Assembly: GCA_008000375.1 (NCBI GenBank)
Contig: SMOI01000197.1
Location: 1 to 23,002, forward strand
DNA: 23,002 bases
Direction: 5' to 3'
Source of the DNA: Poteriospumella lacustris
Lineage: Eukaryota > Sar > Chrysophyceae > Chromulinales > Dinobryaceae
This document shows positions 1 to 8,606 of this stretch, in pieces. The notes beneath the pieces were generated by a model. The model did no database searches, was not told the origin of the DNA, and worked only from the letters and a program-made list of their open reading frames with translations. The position numbers were made by a program, and so were the translations under genes. Numbering within the stretch: the first letter of the stretch is position 1; the number at the start of each line of letters is the position of its first letter.

Positions 1-1364
1 GCGTGCAGCAGATGGATGCAGTTCGCGAAGGCGGACAGCGACATCTGCAGCGGCGCCTGCAGAAAGTTGTGCAGCACTTTGACGATCAAGAGACACTCCT
101 TGTCGGTGGAATACTTGATCAAGGCTTGTAGAATGTCGACGGTGCCCTTCTGCAGCATCTCCGCACAGCAGCCGGAGCTCTCCGACATCGATCGGATGGC
201 CGTCAACATGTGAAACACCAGCTCTTGCTTCTTGTCCCCCCACGACGGAATCGACGGCAACAGCGTATGCAAATGGCTGATCGCGCCAAACTCAATGAGA
301 CGTAACCGCAACCAAGAGAACCGGGAGGCATTGACGAGGGCTTTGATGACGTATTCCGACTTGTCGTAGCCCACGGAGGAGAAGTCCAACAGCGCCTTGA
401 TGATGCGGTCGACCTTCTTGAAGTAGTCGTTGGAGCACGTCATGTTGTACATGGCTTGCATGCAGATCGGGAACAAGGACGGCAACATCGCGGGCAAGGC
501 GGCCAACGCCAACATGCAGTTTTCTTCCGCCATCGTCGCCTCGCCGTCTTGCTGCATCGACAAGTTGCACAGCGTAAACGCCGACAACCGAGCCACCCGC
601 ACGGACTTGGACTGCAAGGTGATGTACACTACACCCGCGGCAGTACCCGTTTGAAGCAGCTTTTCTCGGTTACGTTCACGAGAGGACAGTTTGTAGAAAG
701 AGCTGGCGCAGCATCGTCGAATGGTCGAGTCATCGACCTTGGACAAGGCGATCAGCGCGTACACAGCACCTTCCTCCATAATCATTTCGTCGTTTTCAGG
801 GAATTGCAACCAGTTCTTTATCGTCACGGCTAATTGTTGCTTGGGATTCATGTTCTTCAGTTGCTTTGATTCTTCTTCTGAATCGCCGTCCGACTCGGCC
901 ACTGACACGGAGCTCTCCAGACTGTCTTGCAGCAGACTTTCCTCCTGATGATCTTCTTTCGTGTTGTCCATGGTGTCTTGTGTGATAATTCTGGAACGAT
1001 ACATCAAACCTGCCAACGATTGCGTCCCATTCGTGCCAAAGATATCACCGACAATCTTCTTTTTGAAGGCCGTTTTCGCCAATGGTACTGGTGAAGAGTG
1101 ATCTGCGCTGTCAACACGGTGAGTTCCGTCCATTTTATCGACAAAGGAGGACATTGACGGTGATTTCGATTTCGGTGAGTTTGATTGCGCTTGACGAGTT
1201 GCGAGAAGTAAGTCCACAGCTTCTGAAGACCGCCCTTCGATCTGCAAGCTAGCGCGCTTAAATCGGTTCTTGGACGAGGAACTTTGAAGCGAACCCGACG
1301 CCGATTGTAGCGATTTAACAGACGCATCGGATTGAGACCCGTCCAGACTTAGATCATCCATCAT
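1..1364 (-). CDS. Armadillo-repeat (ARM) domain protein, C-terminal part missing
   Basis: One reading frame stays open from an ATG-ATG pair at 1364 down to base 1 and runs off the left edge, so about 454 N-terminal residues are visible. Residues 1 to about 170 are Ser-, Asp- and Glu-rich and look disordered, including an acidic run of D and E. From about residue 175 the sequence turns into successive amphipathic helices with ARM/HEAT character. These include 'GAVYALIALSKVDD', 'ARLSAFTLCNLS' and 'MQAMYNMTC'; A-L-x-N-L-S is the typical third-helix signature of an armadillo repeat. ARM proteins are protein-binding scaffolds; no partner or specific subfamily can be named. The downstream methionine at 971 (MDNTKED) is a possible alternative start, but the frame is continuous upstream to 1364. 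The armadillo assignment is by motif feel, not by alignment. Confidence 0.72.
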   Translation of the reverse strand, partial: MMDDLSLDGSQSDASVKSLQSASGSLQSSSSKNRFKRASLQIEGRSSEAVDLLLATRQAQSNSPKSKSPSMSSFVDKMDGTHRVDSADHSSPVPLAKTAFKKKIVGDIFGTNGTQSLAGLMYRSRIITQDTMDNTKEDHQEESLLQDSLESSVSVAESDGDSEEESKQLKNMNPKQQLAVTIKNWLQFPENDEMIMEEGAVYALIALSKVDDSTIRRCCASSFYKLSSRERNREKLLQTGTAAGVVYITLQSKSVRVARLSAFTLCNLSMQQDGEATMAEENCMLALAALPAMLPSLFPICMQAMYNMTCSNDYFKKVDRIIKALLDFSSVGYDKSEYVIKALVNASRFSWLRLRLIEFGAISHLHTLLPSIPSWGDKKQELVFHMLTAIRSMSESSGCCAEMLQKGTVDILQALIKYSTDKECLLIVKVLHNFLQAPLQMSLSAFANCIHLLH

Positions 1365-1900
1365 TGTCAACTCAGTCTTTGATACACACTTGTGCACAAT
1401 CAAATGTAGTGGATGGGCTGGGCTGAAATTTGAAGCGGAACAATGGCTATGACCAATAAAATACAATCGAAAATGAGATGTAGAGACCCTTTGCGGACTC
1501 TAACCACCTTGAGTTATGGCTCCTTGTCTTCCTTGTCAGAGGTACTGAGCAATCAAATGCCTTTGGCTTGCGTTTGTTATCATTGTTTGGCTCGCTCGCC
1601 GCCGTGGTTACTGCAAAAGACGAAACGACGTAACGGTTTCCAACCCACCAAACATCCCTTAATTTGCAGCGAAATTCTCTCATTTGCACATTGTATGAGA
1701 TGACGACGACGTTGACGACGAAAGTGAGGTGAACTGGCCTGGCCGACTTCTTGAGTCAATGATCGACGAACCACAATATGTTTAGCGATAGTGTCCACTG
1801 AAATATATTCCATTGAGTCATAGTCCGTGGAAAACCGAGAAAGAAGACTGTGGCTGATCGTTGAAGGAAGATAGAAGGCATCGTTGAGCGGGTCACGTCC
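1365..1900. other. Intergenic spacer, left part
   Basis: This stretch lies upstream of the armadillo gene. It has only short overlapping ORFs on both strands with no recognisable domain or codon pattern. It probably holds the armadillo promoter: on the minus strand a CCATTGTTCC element and a nearby CAAATTT lie about 60-85 bp before its ATG, a loose match to oomycete initiator elements. I see no RNA gene. Confidence 0.5.
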
Positions 1901-2245
1901 ATGATGATCCAGCGGACGATTCTGATTATTGCACTGGCAGTTGCCGCGTTCATCTGCGCCAATGTAAGACTATGCACGAAACCTTGTATGGAAGTCTCTG
2001 TTCATTTCGGCTGCGATGTAGGGTTTCACGATCAACAATAGTCTTAGTCGACGAGGTAATGCGTGTGGCATTTGCTGTCACGACTGTGAAATATTTGTGA
2101 AGCTGACTTTCTCCCTCCTCGCTTATCAGGTACATCTTTGATGATGGGTCTCCGAAGGAACAACAAAATTGAGAAACGCGCAAGAAATAGGCAACATGCA
2201 CGACAGTTTCGTCTTGAGGTACGTTTTGTAGTTCTTGACGGGTGA
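1901..2245 (+). CDS. Candidate small secreted basic peptide (three-exon model)
   Basis: I do not recognise this gene. From ATG-ATG at 1901, 21 codons encode a short N-terminus and a strongly hydrophobic stretch (ILIIALAVAAFICA) that looks like a signal peptide, followed directly by a consensus donor GTAAGA. Two introns of 58 nt (1964-2021) and 74 nt (2056-2129) give exons 1901-1963, 2022-2055 and 2130-2245 in phase, 70 codons then TGA. The second intron ends with a textbook CTGAC branch site, a pyrimidine tract and CAG. The mature part would be about 50 residues, Arg/Lys/Asn-rich (for example GLRRNNKIEKRARNR) and without cysteines. Unspliced, the same ATG gives a 46-aa ORF ending at 2041 that is also secretory and has three cysteines after the hydrophobic stretch. 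Transcript data would be needed to choose. A non-coding origin is possible. Confidence 0.3.
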
Positions 2246-2832
2246 AACTCCTTAATTTTGAGTCCATGCGTCCGAATAGAACGGAGTAAGTCGAAAGTCT
2301 ATCGTCGTTGAGATGAAGCGGCAGATTGTCGCGAAGTCAGAAGAATTGTTTTGCTCGAAGCTTTTTAAGCATACGACAGAACAAGATATGCCGGAATTCG
2401 CTGGATTTGATGATTAGAAATCTCGTTTTCCCCTCACTTCTTTGATTACCCCCCCCCCCCCAAAAGAAAGATTATGCAATGCATATCAGACATTTAATGG
2501 CCTCATTTTATCCGTTCACACTTTACATATAAACCATTACTCTGAGTGTGTATGGGTATGTCTGGAGACAAAGTTGTGACAGGTGACAAACGACAAGTGA
2601 CAGGGAAGAAGGAAGGAGAAAGCCAGGCCGGAAGCCGGTCCAGCCGCGAAGCAATTTCGCGAAAACTTGGCGACGGAAAGAGCTGGACGGCAACAAGATT
2701 CAACCAGGATGAATCGACTTCACATGAACTGGAAAATCGTTCTAACGAAGGTTTCATAATAGTATATGGTGTAGTTCCCTTTCTCCGTTGTGAGGGTATC
2801 ATCAGTTATTTCTATTTTCAACGTATTTCATC
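2246..2832. other. Intergenic spacer and presumed GMP reductase promoter
   Basis: No convincing gene lies here. The stretch contains a run of 13 C at 2449-2461, an initiator-like CCTCATTTTATCC at about 2502, and a purine-rich block with repeated GTGACA (2576-2602). ORFs on either strand are short and overlap antisense to one another. The segment just before 2833 is pyrimidine-rich and is the likely core promoter and 5' leader of the GMP reductase gene. Confidence 0.5.
2449..2461. repeat. Poly-C homopolymer (13 C)
   Basis: An uninterrupted run of C in the spacer upstream of GMP reductase. Such runs are prone to slippage and to sequencing error, so the exact length should be treated with caution. 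Confidence 0.9.
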
Positions 2833-4128
2833 ATGCCTCGCATTGAAAACGACATCAAGTTGGATTTCAAGGACGTGTTGATCCGCCCGAAGCGATCGAC
2901 TTTGAAGTCGCGCAGCCAAGTGAACTTGGAGCGTACCTTCACCTTCAAGCACAGCAAGCAAACCTTTGTCGGTATTCCCATCATGGCCGCCAACATGTAA
3001 GTGCCGAATCTCTTTGCTTCGCAAAAGGTGGTCTTTTAACCTCCAATGTTCATTTAGGGACACTGTGGGCACCTTCGAAGTTGCTGAGGCCTTCGCTCAG
3101 TACAAGATGATTTGCTGCATGCACAAGCACTACTCCGTGGAGCAGTGGACAACTTGGGCAGCGGCTCACCCCGAGGCCACTCCCTACGTTGCTGTTTCCG
3201 CTGGTACCAGCGAGGATGACTTCCAAAAGATCCAAGCGATCTTGGCTGCTGTTCCTTCCGTGCCTTTCATTTGCTTAGATGTTGCCAATGGTTATTCTGA
3301 ATTCGTAAGTTGCTGTTGACAAGCCGTTGTGTATCGTCAGTCGCTTACGCTGGTCGTGTTGTATTGTAGTTCGTTTCTCATGTTCGCCGCACCCGCGAGG
3401 CTTTCCCTGACAAGACCATTATTGCTGGAAACGTGGTTACTGGTGAGATGGTGGAGGAGCTTATCTTGAGTGGAGCTGATCTTGTCAAGGTCGGCATTGG
3501 TCCGGGCTCTGTCTGCACCACTCGCAAGCAAACCGGTGTTGGCTATCCTCAGTTGAGCGCCATTTTGGAATGTGCTGATGCTGCGCATGGTTTGAACGGC
3601 CACGTGATCGCTGATGGTGGATGCACCGTTCCTGGTGACTTCTCCAAGGCCTTCGGTGGTGGATCAGACTTCGTCATGGCCGGTGGTGTCTTCGCTTCCC
3701 ACGCTGAGAGCGGTGGAGAGTTGGTGGAAATCGAAGGCAAGTTGTTCAAGCAATTCTACGGAATGTCTTCGTCCGTCGCAATGAACAAGCATGCCGGTGG
3801 TGTCGCGGAGTATCGCTCGAGCGAGGGAAAGGCCGTTATTTTGCCATACAAGGGCCCCATCAAGAACACCATCCAAGACATTCTTGGCGGCATTCGTTCG
3901 TCTTGTACGTACGTCGGTGCCAGCGAATTGCGTGAATTGTCAAAGCGCACCACCTTCATCCGTGTCACGCAGCAAATCAACGAAGTGTTCGGTTCCAAAG
4001 ACGAGAGCAAGAACCCCGTCTTCGCCGCTCGCCCTGATCCTACTTTCAAGTTTGTGAACACCAACGAGGGCGAGACTGGAGCTGCTACTGATGGACCTGA
4101 TGCAAAGAAGGCCAGAACTGATGCGTAA
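2833..4128 (+). CDS. GMPR: GMP reductase
   Basis: Three exons (2833-2996, 3058-3304, 3370-4128) separated by GT-AG introns of 61 and 65 nt encode 389 residues. The enzyme converts GMP to IMP with NADPH and ammonia release, returning guanine nucleotides to the purine pool in the cytosol. The protein matches the GuaC/GMPR family end to end: the N-terminus [20 protein letters not shown], the junction [12 protein letters not shown] restored by splicing, [28 protein letters not shown], and the catalytic loop GPGSVCTTR with the nucleophilic Cys. [20 protein letters not shown] and [14 protein letters not shown] follow. The DGGC and GMSS-type motifs together with the absence of CBS domains distinguish it from IMP dehydrogenase. 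A C-terminal tail of about 40 residues beyond the usual 345 ends in KKAR, possibly a weak nuclear signal. The His of the family's NGYSEHF is Phe here (NGYSEFF). Confidence 0.96.
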
Positions 4129-4198
4129 TACCTTGATTGATTGCAGTTCGATTATTTTCACCGCCCTTACTATTGGATGACTATTACAACTTTTTAAG

Positions 4199-5248
4199 CT
4201 AAATGCTATCAATTCTCCATTTTATTTCCTGGCTTGCTCTTAGTGGACGAACTGTGGCTTCTCCGAAGCTGTAGGACTCGGGGACTGTCCAACTTTCTTC
4301 GACCAGGTCAATGTGGTCGTCAGTGTGTACCGGCAATCCATAGAATTCAGCCCCGAATCGACAGGCAAAACCCTCGAGGCGGTCCAACGCGTCAACAGAA
4401 GCAAATGCTTCGGCATACAGTTCAATGGCAGCGTGTGCTGTGAAAATTCCAGCGCATCCACAAGAGCTTTCCTTCGCTGACACGGCATGTGGTGCTGAGT
4501 CGGTGCCAAGGAAAAACCGAGGACAGCCACTGGCAACTGCTGACAACAACGCCTTGCGATGTCGTTCGCGCTTCAAAATAGGGAGACAGTACATATGGGG
4601 GGAAACACCTCCTCTGAATAGGTCGTTTCGGTTGTAGAGGAGATGATGGGCGGTAATGGTTGCAGCCACATTTTGAGCCTCGCCAGAGGACACGTACGCA
4701 GCCATTTCTGCCGTCGTCACATGTTCCGCAACAATCTTTAATGAAGGTAATCTCTTCGCTAACGGCTTTAAAATGGTTTCCAAAAACTCCTTTTCGCGGT
4801 CGAACACATCCACTTCAGAGTCTGTCACTTCTCCATGAATCAGAAGTGGCATCCCTATCCTGGCCATCGTTTCCAGAACGGGATATACCCGTTCGATGTT
4901 TGTGACGCCAAAATCACTGTTTGTTGTTGCCCCAGCGGGGTAATACTTCACAGCAAATACATGCCCGCTGGCAAATGAGCGTTCAATCTCTTCCGACGTG
5001 GTGGTATCGGTTAAATACAACGTCATCAAAGGGAGAAAATTGGGGAAATTCGCCTGGGTGTGAGACAGAATCCGCTCCTTGTACGCCAGAGCATCATCCA
5101 AAGTTCTCACTGGTGGTTTGAGATTGGGCATGATAATAGCCCTGCGAAACTGCTTGGCAGTATGTTGCAATACATCTCCAAGGACTGAGCCATCCCGAGC
5201 GTGGTGATGAAAATCATCAGGACGTGGGATTCTAAGCTTTCTGCTCAT
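4199..5248 (-). CDS. pyrC: Dihydroorotase, class II (bacterial PyrC type)
   Basis: This 349-residue enzyme interconverts N-carbamoyl-aspartate and dihydroorotate, the third step of pyrimidine synthesis. It matches stand-alone PyrC in length (E. coli 348) and motifs: zinc-binding RPDDFHHHARDG near the N-terminus, MPNLKPPV, KYYPAGATTNS with the Lys that is carboxylated to bridge the two zincs, LLIHGE, IVAEHVTT, and GTDSAPH with the catalytic Asp. I chose ATG 5248 because the family's first residues follow immediately (MSRKLRIPRPDD). The frame stays open to 5542, but those 98 residues have no counterpart in the family, and a promoter element sits inside them. The gene is not fused to carbamoyl-phosphate synthase or aspartate transcarbamylase, unlike animal CAD. 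It converges on GMP reductase with only 70 bp between the stop codons, so the 3' UTRs probably overlap. Confidence 0.96.
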   Translation of the reverse strand: MSRKLRIPRPDDFHHHARDGSVLGDVLQHTAKQFRRAIIMPNLKPPVRTLDDALAYKERILSHTQANFPNFLPLMTLYLTDTTTSEEIERSFASGHVFAVKYYPAGATTNSDFGVTNIERVYPVLETMARIGMPLLIHGEVTDSEVDVFDREKEFLETILKPLAKRLPSLKIVAEHVTTAEMAAYVSSGEAQNVAATITAHHLLYNRNDLFRGGVSPHMYCLPILKRERHRKALLSAVASGCPRFFLGTDSAPHAVSAKESSCGCAGIFTAHAAIELYAEAFASVDALDRLEGFACRFGAEFYGLPVHTDDHIDLVEESWTVPESYSFGEATVRPLRASQEIKWRIDSI

Positions 5249-5295
5249 TCCTTCACTCTTCGCAACCGAATCACAAAACAAGGCAGGGTGCGATG

Positions 5296-5311
5296 CAATT
5301 GAAATATGAAC
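5296..5311 (-). promoter_or_regulatory. Inr+FPR-like oomycete core promoter of dihydroorotase
   Basis: On the minus strand the sequence reads GTTCATATTTCAATTG, 48-63 bp before the dihydroorotase ATG. It agrees at 13 of 16 positions with the published oomycete composite element GCTCATTYYNCAWTTT (initiator plus flanking promoter region). Spacing to the ATG fits a transcription start. The match was made by eye. Confidence 0.45.
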
Positions 5312-5478
5312 ACACCACCCATTGCAAGGCATCAATCCTCTCTTTGACGATGATACTTCCGACGCGGGGCAGTGCAATGCAAATGAATCCTCGTCCTGCC
5401 TGAGATTCAACGTTGTACTAGACGGAGTCTCCTCTCCATCCTCTAAAGAAGCATGCAGAAACCGTATTTCAAAACGGC

Positions 5479-5523
5479 TCGATCGACAGCGTCGTCGGTC
5501 GTGTTCGATCGATGTTCGATCGA
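5479..5523. repeat. Three TCGATCGA palindromes (last two in an 11-bp tandem repeat)
   Basis: TCGATCGA occurs at 5479-5486, 5505-5512 and 5516-5523. The last two are part of a direct repeat GTTCGATCGAT at 5503-5513 and 5514-5524. The cluster lies midway in the divergent promoter and could be a binding site for a dimeric factor; that is inference. Confidence 0.6.
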
Positions 5524-5659
5524 TATGATGTCGATGTTCCATGTTGTTCTGAATAAAGTGAACTGTTCCCTGATGAAGAACATAAACTGTATCCTCGGAT
5601 TGATCATTTGTTGAAGATCATTGCTGTTCTTGTGACTCGGTACGTATTGATAAGTGAGA

Positions 5660-6903
5660 ATGTCCCAGAAATTAGATGCTGCAGATCCTCTTGTCGTCAA
5701 GGAGTCTTTGGTGAAAAACTTGTTAGGTGGAAACTCTGATAATAGTGTTCGACAATCACAACCGAAGAAGAGTCTGATAGCTGAAGTTGACTCAACAACA
5801 GGAGAAACAATTCCTGTCCAGTCCGCACCACAAAAGTCTCTCATTACTCCGTTGGTCCAACCATTGCCATCAGCACCAGCAGCAGCATCGACACCAGCAC
5901 CACAGCCACCAGCCGATGAGGGACCTTCTATGCTTGAACTTATGATGGAAGCCCAACGGGCAGCATTGGAAGAAAAGAAAGCTGTCCAGGAAACGGAGCA
6001 AAAGCAAGCAGCTAAAACTGGATTTGGAGGATTCAAGAAGGGTTTCTTTGGAGAGAAGCCGAAGAAGACCACCGCATCAAAACCAGAAGCAGTAAAAACT
6101 GAAAAGACGGAAATAGTCGAAGTAAAGAAATCAAGCGCGTCAGCTGCTGCCAAAAATGCCCCGAAGCCTAACAGGGAACAAATTGTGGAGGAAGTGCAGC
6201 GCGCAATGGAGGAAGATCAAAATCCCTTGCTGAAGCAATTGCGAAGCAACGAATGGGCAACTCAGGATCTAATGTCCATGGTGTCGACTAACAGCGTTTT
6301 AAGCCAAGGTTTGAAAAATCCTCGCTGTGTCGCTGCGATGGAACTTCTTCAGCGGGACCCCAAAGAAGCTCAGAAGCGGTACCAAGGAGACCCTGAAGTT
6401 GGACAGTTCTTGACTGAATTTTGCAAAGTTATGAGTATTCATTTCACCGCCTTAGGTGAGCAACAAGCAAAAGCGTCGTCGACGGAAGAAGCGCCCAGTA
6501 AACCAGTTATTGAGGAGATTGGCCCACTCCAAGCCAAGGCCCTCGCAAAACAAAAAGAACAGTCTTCATCTTCGTCTACATCAACGTCAATGACGAAATC
6601 AAACACAGCCACTTCAACAGCAAGTGGGCGGGGCGCAGTGGAAGAGAGTGAAGAAGAGAAAGTTCAACGGGTAAGTATATCTGTCGACCAATGAGTCGTC
6701 TCCCAAAATTCACATGTTTGTTGTTTGTGACGCAGATATTGGCCGACCCTGAGATTCGGACGCTCTTGATGGATCCCGCTCTTCAGCAAATTTTAATGGA
6801 GTGTGGGGATCCTGTTAAGCTTCGTAAGCACATGCAGAATCCGGAAACGTTTCGGAAAATCCGTAAGCTTTCGGAGGCCGGACTGGTTAAGCTAGAAAAC
6901 TAA
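5660..6903 (+). CDS. STI1/DP-domain protein (Hop-like co-chaperone modules without TPRs)
   Basis: Two exons (5660-6670 and 6736-6903) joined across a 65-nt GTAAGT-CAG intron in phase 0 encode 392 residues. The N-terminal third is low complexity: Pro/Ala-rich, then charged, with the motif GGFKKGFFG near residue 120. A first STI1/DP1-like helical domain spans about residues 185-275 (NPLLKQLRSNEWATQDL, LKNPRCVAAMELLQRDP, GDPEVGQFLTEFCKVM). A Ser/Thr-rich linker follows. The last 55 residues, encoded exactly by exon 2, form a second DP2-like module (ADPEIRTLLMDPALQQIL, CGDPVKLRKHMQNPE). Such modules in Sti1/Hop and Hip bind Hsp70/Hsp90 clients; here no TPR or J domain accompanies them, so partner and role are open. 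I chose ATG 5660 (MSQKLDAADP), as the frame upstream has only a GTG. Confidence 0.8.
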
Positions 6904-7282
6904 GGGAATCATAACTTCTATCTCTCAATAAATATGTTCTTTGAAGGGTTGTGGGCAAGACATTATGTTATGCTAGGTGTGATGTGCTAGAGGCCAGACA
7001 CATCGAAAAAACTTTGCACAATATCGCTGGAGGCCCTCAGCAGCAGTGGCGTCACTTCTCTTCTCTCTTCCAACATCCCAGACCCAGAGCAGCCCAGCTC
7101 AGAAGTTTCTTCAGCGTTTCAAAGTCGGTGGTCAACCACAAATCGTCATCGTTCGGGTCGACAGTTGGTTCGCTTTGGTGTGCCATCTACGGGGACGATA
7201 CGCGGCAATGGAAACTTGGTCAACACTTTCTGATCTTCCGAAGTACATGGTACTTGCGGAAGTGGATGGAGTGGAGGGATAA
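6904..7282. other. Spacer between STI1-domain gene and JMJD6
   Basis: The start of this stretch has AATAAA-like sequence at about 6927, a plausible poly(A) signal for the upstream gene. Two overlapping open frames (to 7282 and 7286) begin only at GTG or TTG codons and show no family resemblance. Pyrimidine-rich sequence at 7052-7075 may be the JMJD6 initiator region. Confidence 0.5.
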
Positions 7283-8476
7283 ATGAGAATGCGTACCTGG
7301 GAGCGTCGTATGGACAAAGCGAAGAAGGGTCATCGCCCATCTTTGAAAAACTGGTCGAGGGATGGCTTCGCCACAACACGACGCGAGGAGTTCCATCGCT
7401 TGAGGCAGTTAAGAAAAGAGAATGAGTTTACTGGGGTCGTGAATCAAAACTACCCGATTCAAGAAGTGGAGCGTCTCGACATCAGACGCACCTCCGTCGA
7501 TGAGTTTCGCCAACGCTTCGAAAACCAATACCTACCATGCGTCATCCGTGGTGTCCCCCATGCTGAACAATGGTCTGCGGTAGAGAACTGGAATATGCGA
7601 TCCTTACGACGCAGATATAAGAACCACTTGTTCAAATGCGGTGAGGATGACGACGGCTACAAAATCAAAATCAAGCTGCGGTACTTCGTGGAGTACATGA
7701 AGCACAACCAGGACGATTCACCATTGTACATCTTTGACGCGAACTACGATGAATACGACGATTCCAAGGCGATTCTGAGCGACTACGCTGTTCCGTCGCT
7801 GTTTCCGGAAGATCTGTTTTCGTTGATCGGCGAGAAGAGACGTCCTCCTTATCGGTGGTTTCTGCTTGGCCCTGAGCGTTCTGGCACTGAAGTACACATC
7901 GATCCATTGGGCACCTCCGCTTGGAACACGCTCCTCGTTGGACGAAAGCGTTGGGTGTTGTTTCCGCCCGGAACACCTCGCGATATCGTCAAGGGAAAGA
8001 CGGTGATGCAGCCGGGCGAAGACGACGAAGCCGTCAACTTTTTCGTTGATCATTTGCCACGAATTCGTGAACGATACGGCGGCGAAATTGCGATGTACGA
8101 GTTTATTCAATATCCTGGCGAAACAGTGTTCGTTCCCGGAGGATGGTGGCACGGGGTCATCAACTTGGACGACACCATCGCGATCACGCAGAACTACTGC
8201 TCAAGTGCGAACTTCGACCGTGTTTGGAAGTCGACCAGATCCGGTCGAAAGAAAATGGCTGTCAGCTGGCTCAAGCGGTTGCGCATCCATCGTCCGGATC
8301 TGGCGTCCCGTGCCGATGCTCTCAACCAGCAAGACAACTTCGAGATGTATCACCGCGACCCCAACAAACCGAAAAAGAGCAAAAAGGACAAAAAGCGCAA
8401 GAAGGAAGCCAGCATGACAGCTGCCGCCGCATCCTCAGACGATGATAGCGACAGTGACGACAGTTCTTCTTCGTAA
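7283..8476 (+). CDS. JMJD6: JMJD6-type JmjC oxygenase (lysyl hydroxylase / arginine demethylase)
   Basis: An intronless 397-residue protein aligns with JMJD6 over its whole length. JMJD6 is a nuclear Fe(II)/2-oxoglutarate oxygenase that hydroxylates lysines of splicing factors such as U2AF65 and has been reported to demethylate arginines. Hallmarks in order: FKCGEDDDGYKIKIKLRYF (about 117-135), DDSPLYIFD, EKRRPPYRWFLLGPERSGT, HIDPLGTSAWN with Fe ligands His205 and Asp207, GRKRWVLFPPGTPR with a likely 2-oxoglutarate Lys, then PGETVFVPGGWWHGV with Fe ligand His290 and TIAITQNYCSSANF. All three iron ligands are present, so it should be active. The C-terminus has a lysine-rich nuclear-signal-like block followed by a Ser/Asp tail, analogous to the poly-Ser tail of animal JMJD6. 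A stop codon abuts the ATG in frame. It converges on the double methyltransferase gene, 130 bp between stops. Confidence 0.95.
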   Translation: MRMRTWERRMDKAKKGHRPSLKNWSRDGFATTRREEFHRLRQLRKENEFTGVVNQNYPIQEVERLDIRRTSVDEFRQRFENQYLPCVIRGVPHAEQWSAVENWNMRSLRRRYKNHLFKCGEDDDGYKIKIKLRYFVEYMKHNQDDSPLYIFDANYDEYDDSKAILSDYAVPSLFPEDLFSLIGEKRRPPYRWFLLGPERSGTEVHIDPLGTSAWNTLLVGRKRWVLFPPGTPRDIVKGKTVMQPGEDDEAVNFFVDHLPRIRERYGGEIAMYEFIQYPGETVFVPGGWWHGVINLDDTIAITQNYCSSANFDRVWKSTRSGRKKMAVSWLKRLRIHRPDLASRADALNQQDNFEMYHRDPNKPKKSKKDKKRKKEASMTAAAASSDDDSDSDDSSSS

Positions 8477-8606
8477 ACTCGGCCAGTCGAGCGGTCGCAG
8501 AGTAGTTAGGGTGGGCCTGTTCGCCGGAGAGAATCGTCGATCATAGTATAATCATTTCAAAACCACCCCCCTCGTTTGTATTCTCAAGTACGATTCTATT
8601 CGGTGG

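Larger units (their letters stand above)
5249..5659. promoter_or_regulatory. Divergent promoter region between dihydroorotase and the STI1-domain gene
   Basis: About 410 bp separate two outward-facing genes. It contains an Inr/FPR-like element for dihydroorotase and three TCGATCGA palindromes (both listed separately). Near the plus-strand gene, ATCATTTG (5605-5612) and ATCATTGC (5619-5626) resemble initiators about 35-60 bp before its ATG. Open frames through the region are best explained as chance. Confidence 0.5.

Noticed and set aside
1950-2267. A 105-codon minus-strand ORF in the left spacer
   Set aside because: It has no domain, and the opposite strand has a signal-like exon and strong splice sites. 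I kept the plus-strand model as a low-confidence candidate instead.
5249-5542. N-terminal 98-residue extension of dihydroorotase
   Set aside because: The family starts exactly at Met 5248, the extension has no homology or targeting character, and the best promoter match lies inside it.
5443-6153. A 236-codon minus-strand frame
   Set aside because: It is antisense to the STI1-domain gene and to part of the promoter, with a composition (Phe/Ser/Ala) expected from the complement of Lys/Glu/Ala codons.
6951-7286. Two overlapping ORFs just before JMJD6
   Set aside because: They begin at GTG or TTG codons, show no family resemblance, and JMJD6 itself is complete from 7283.
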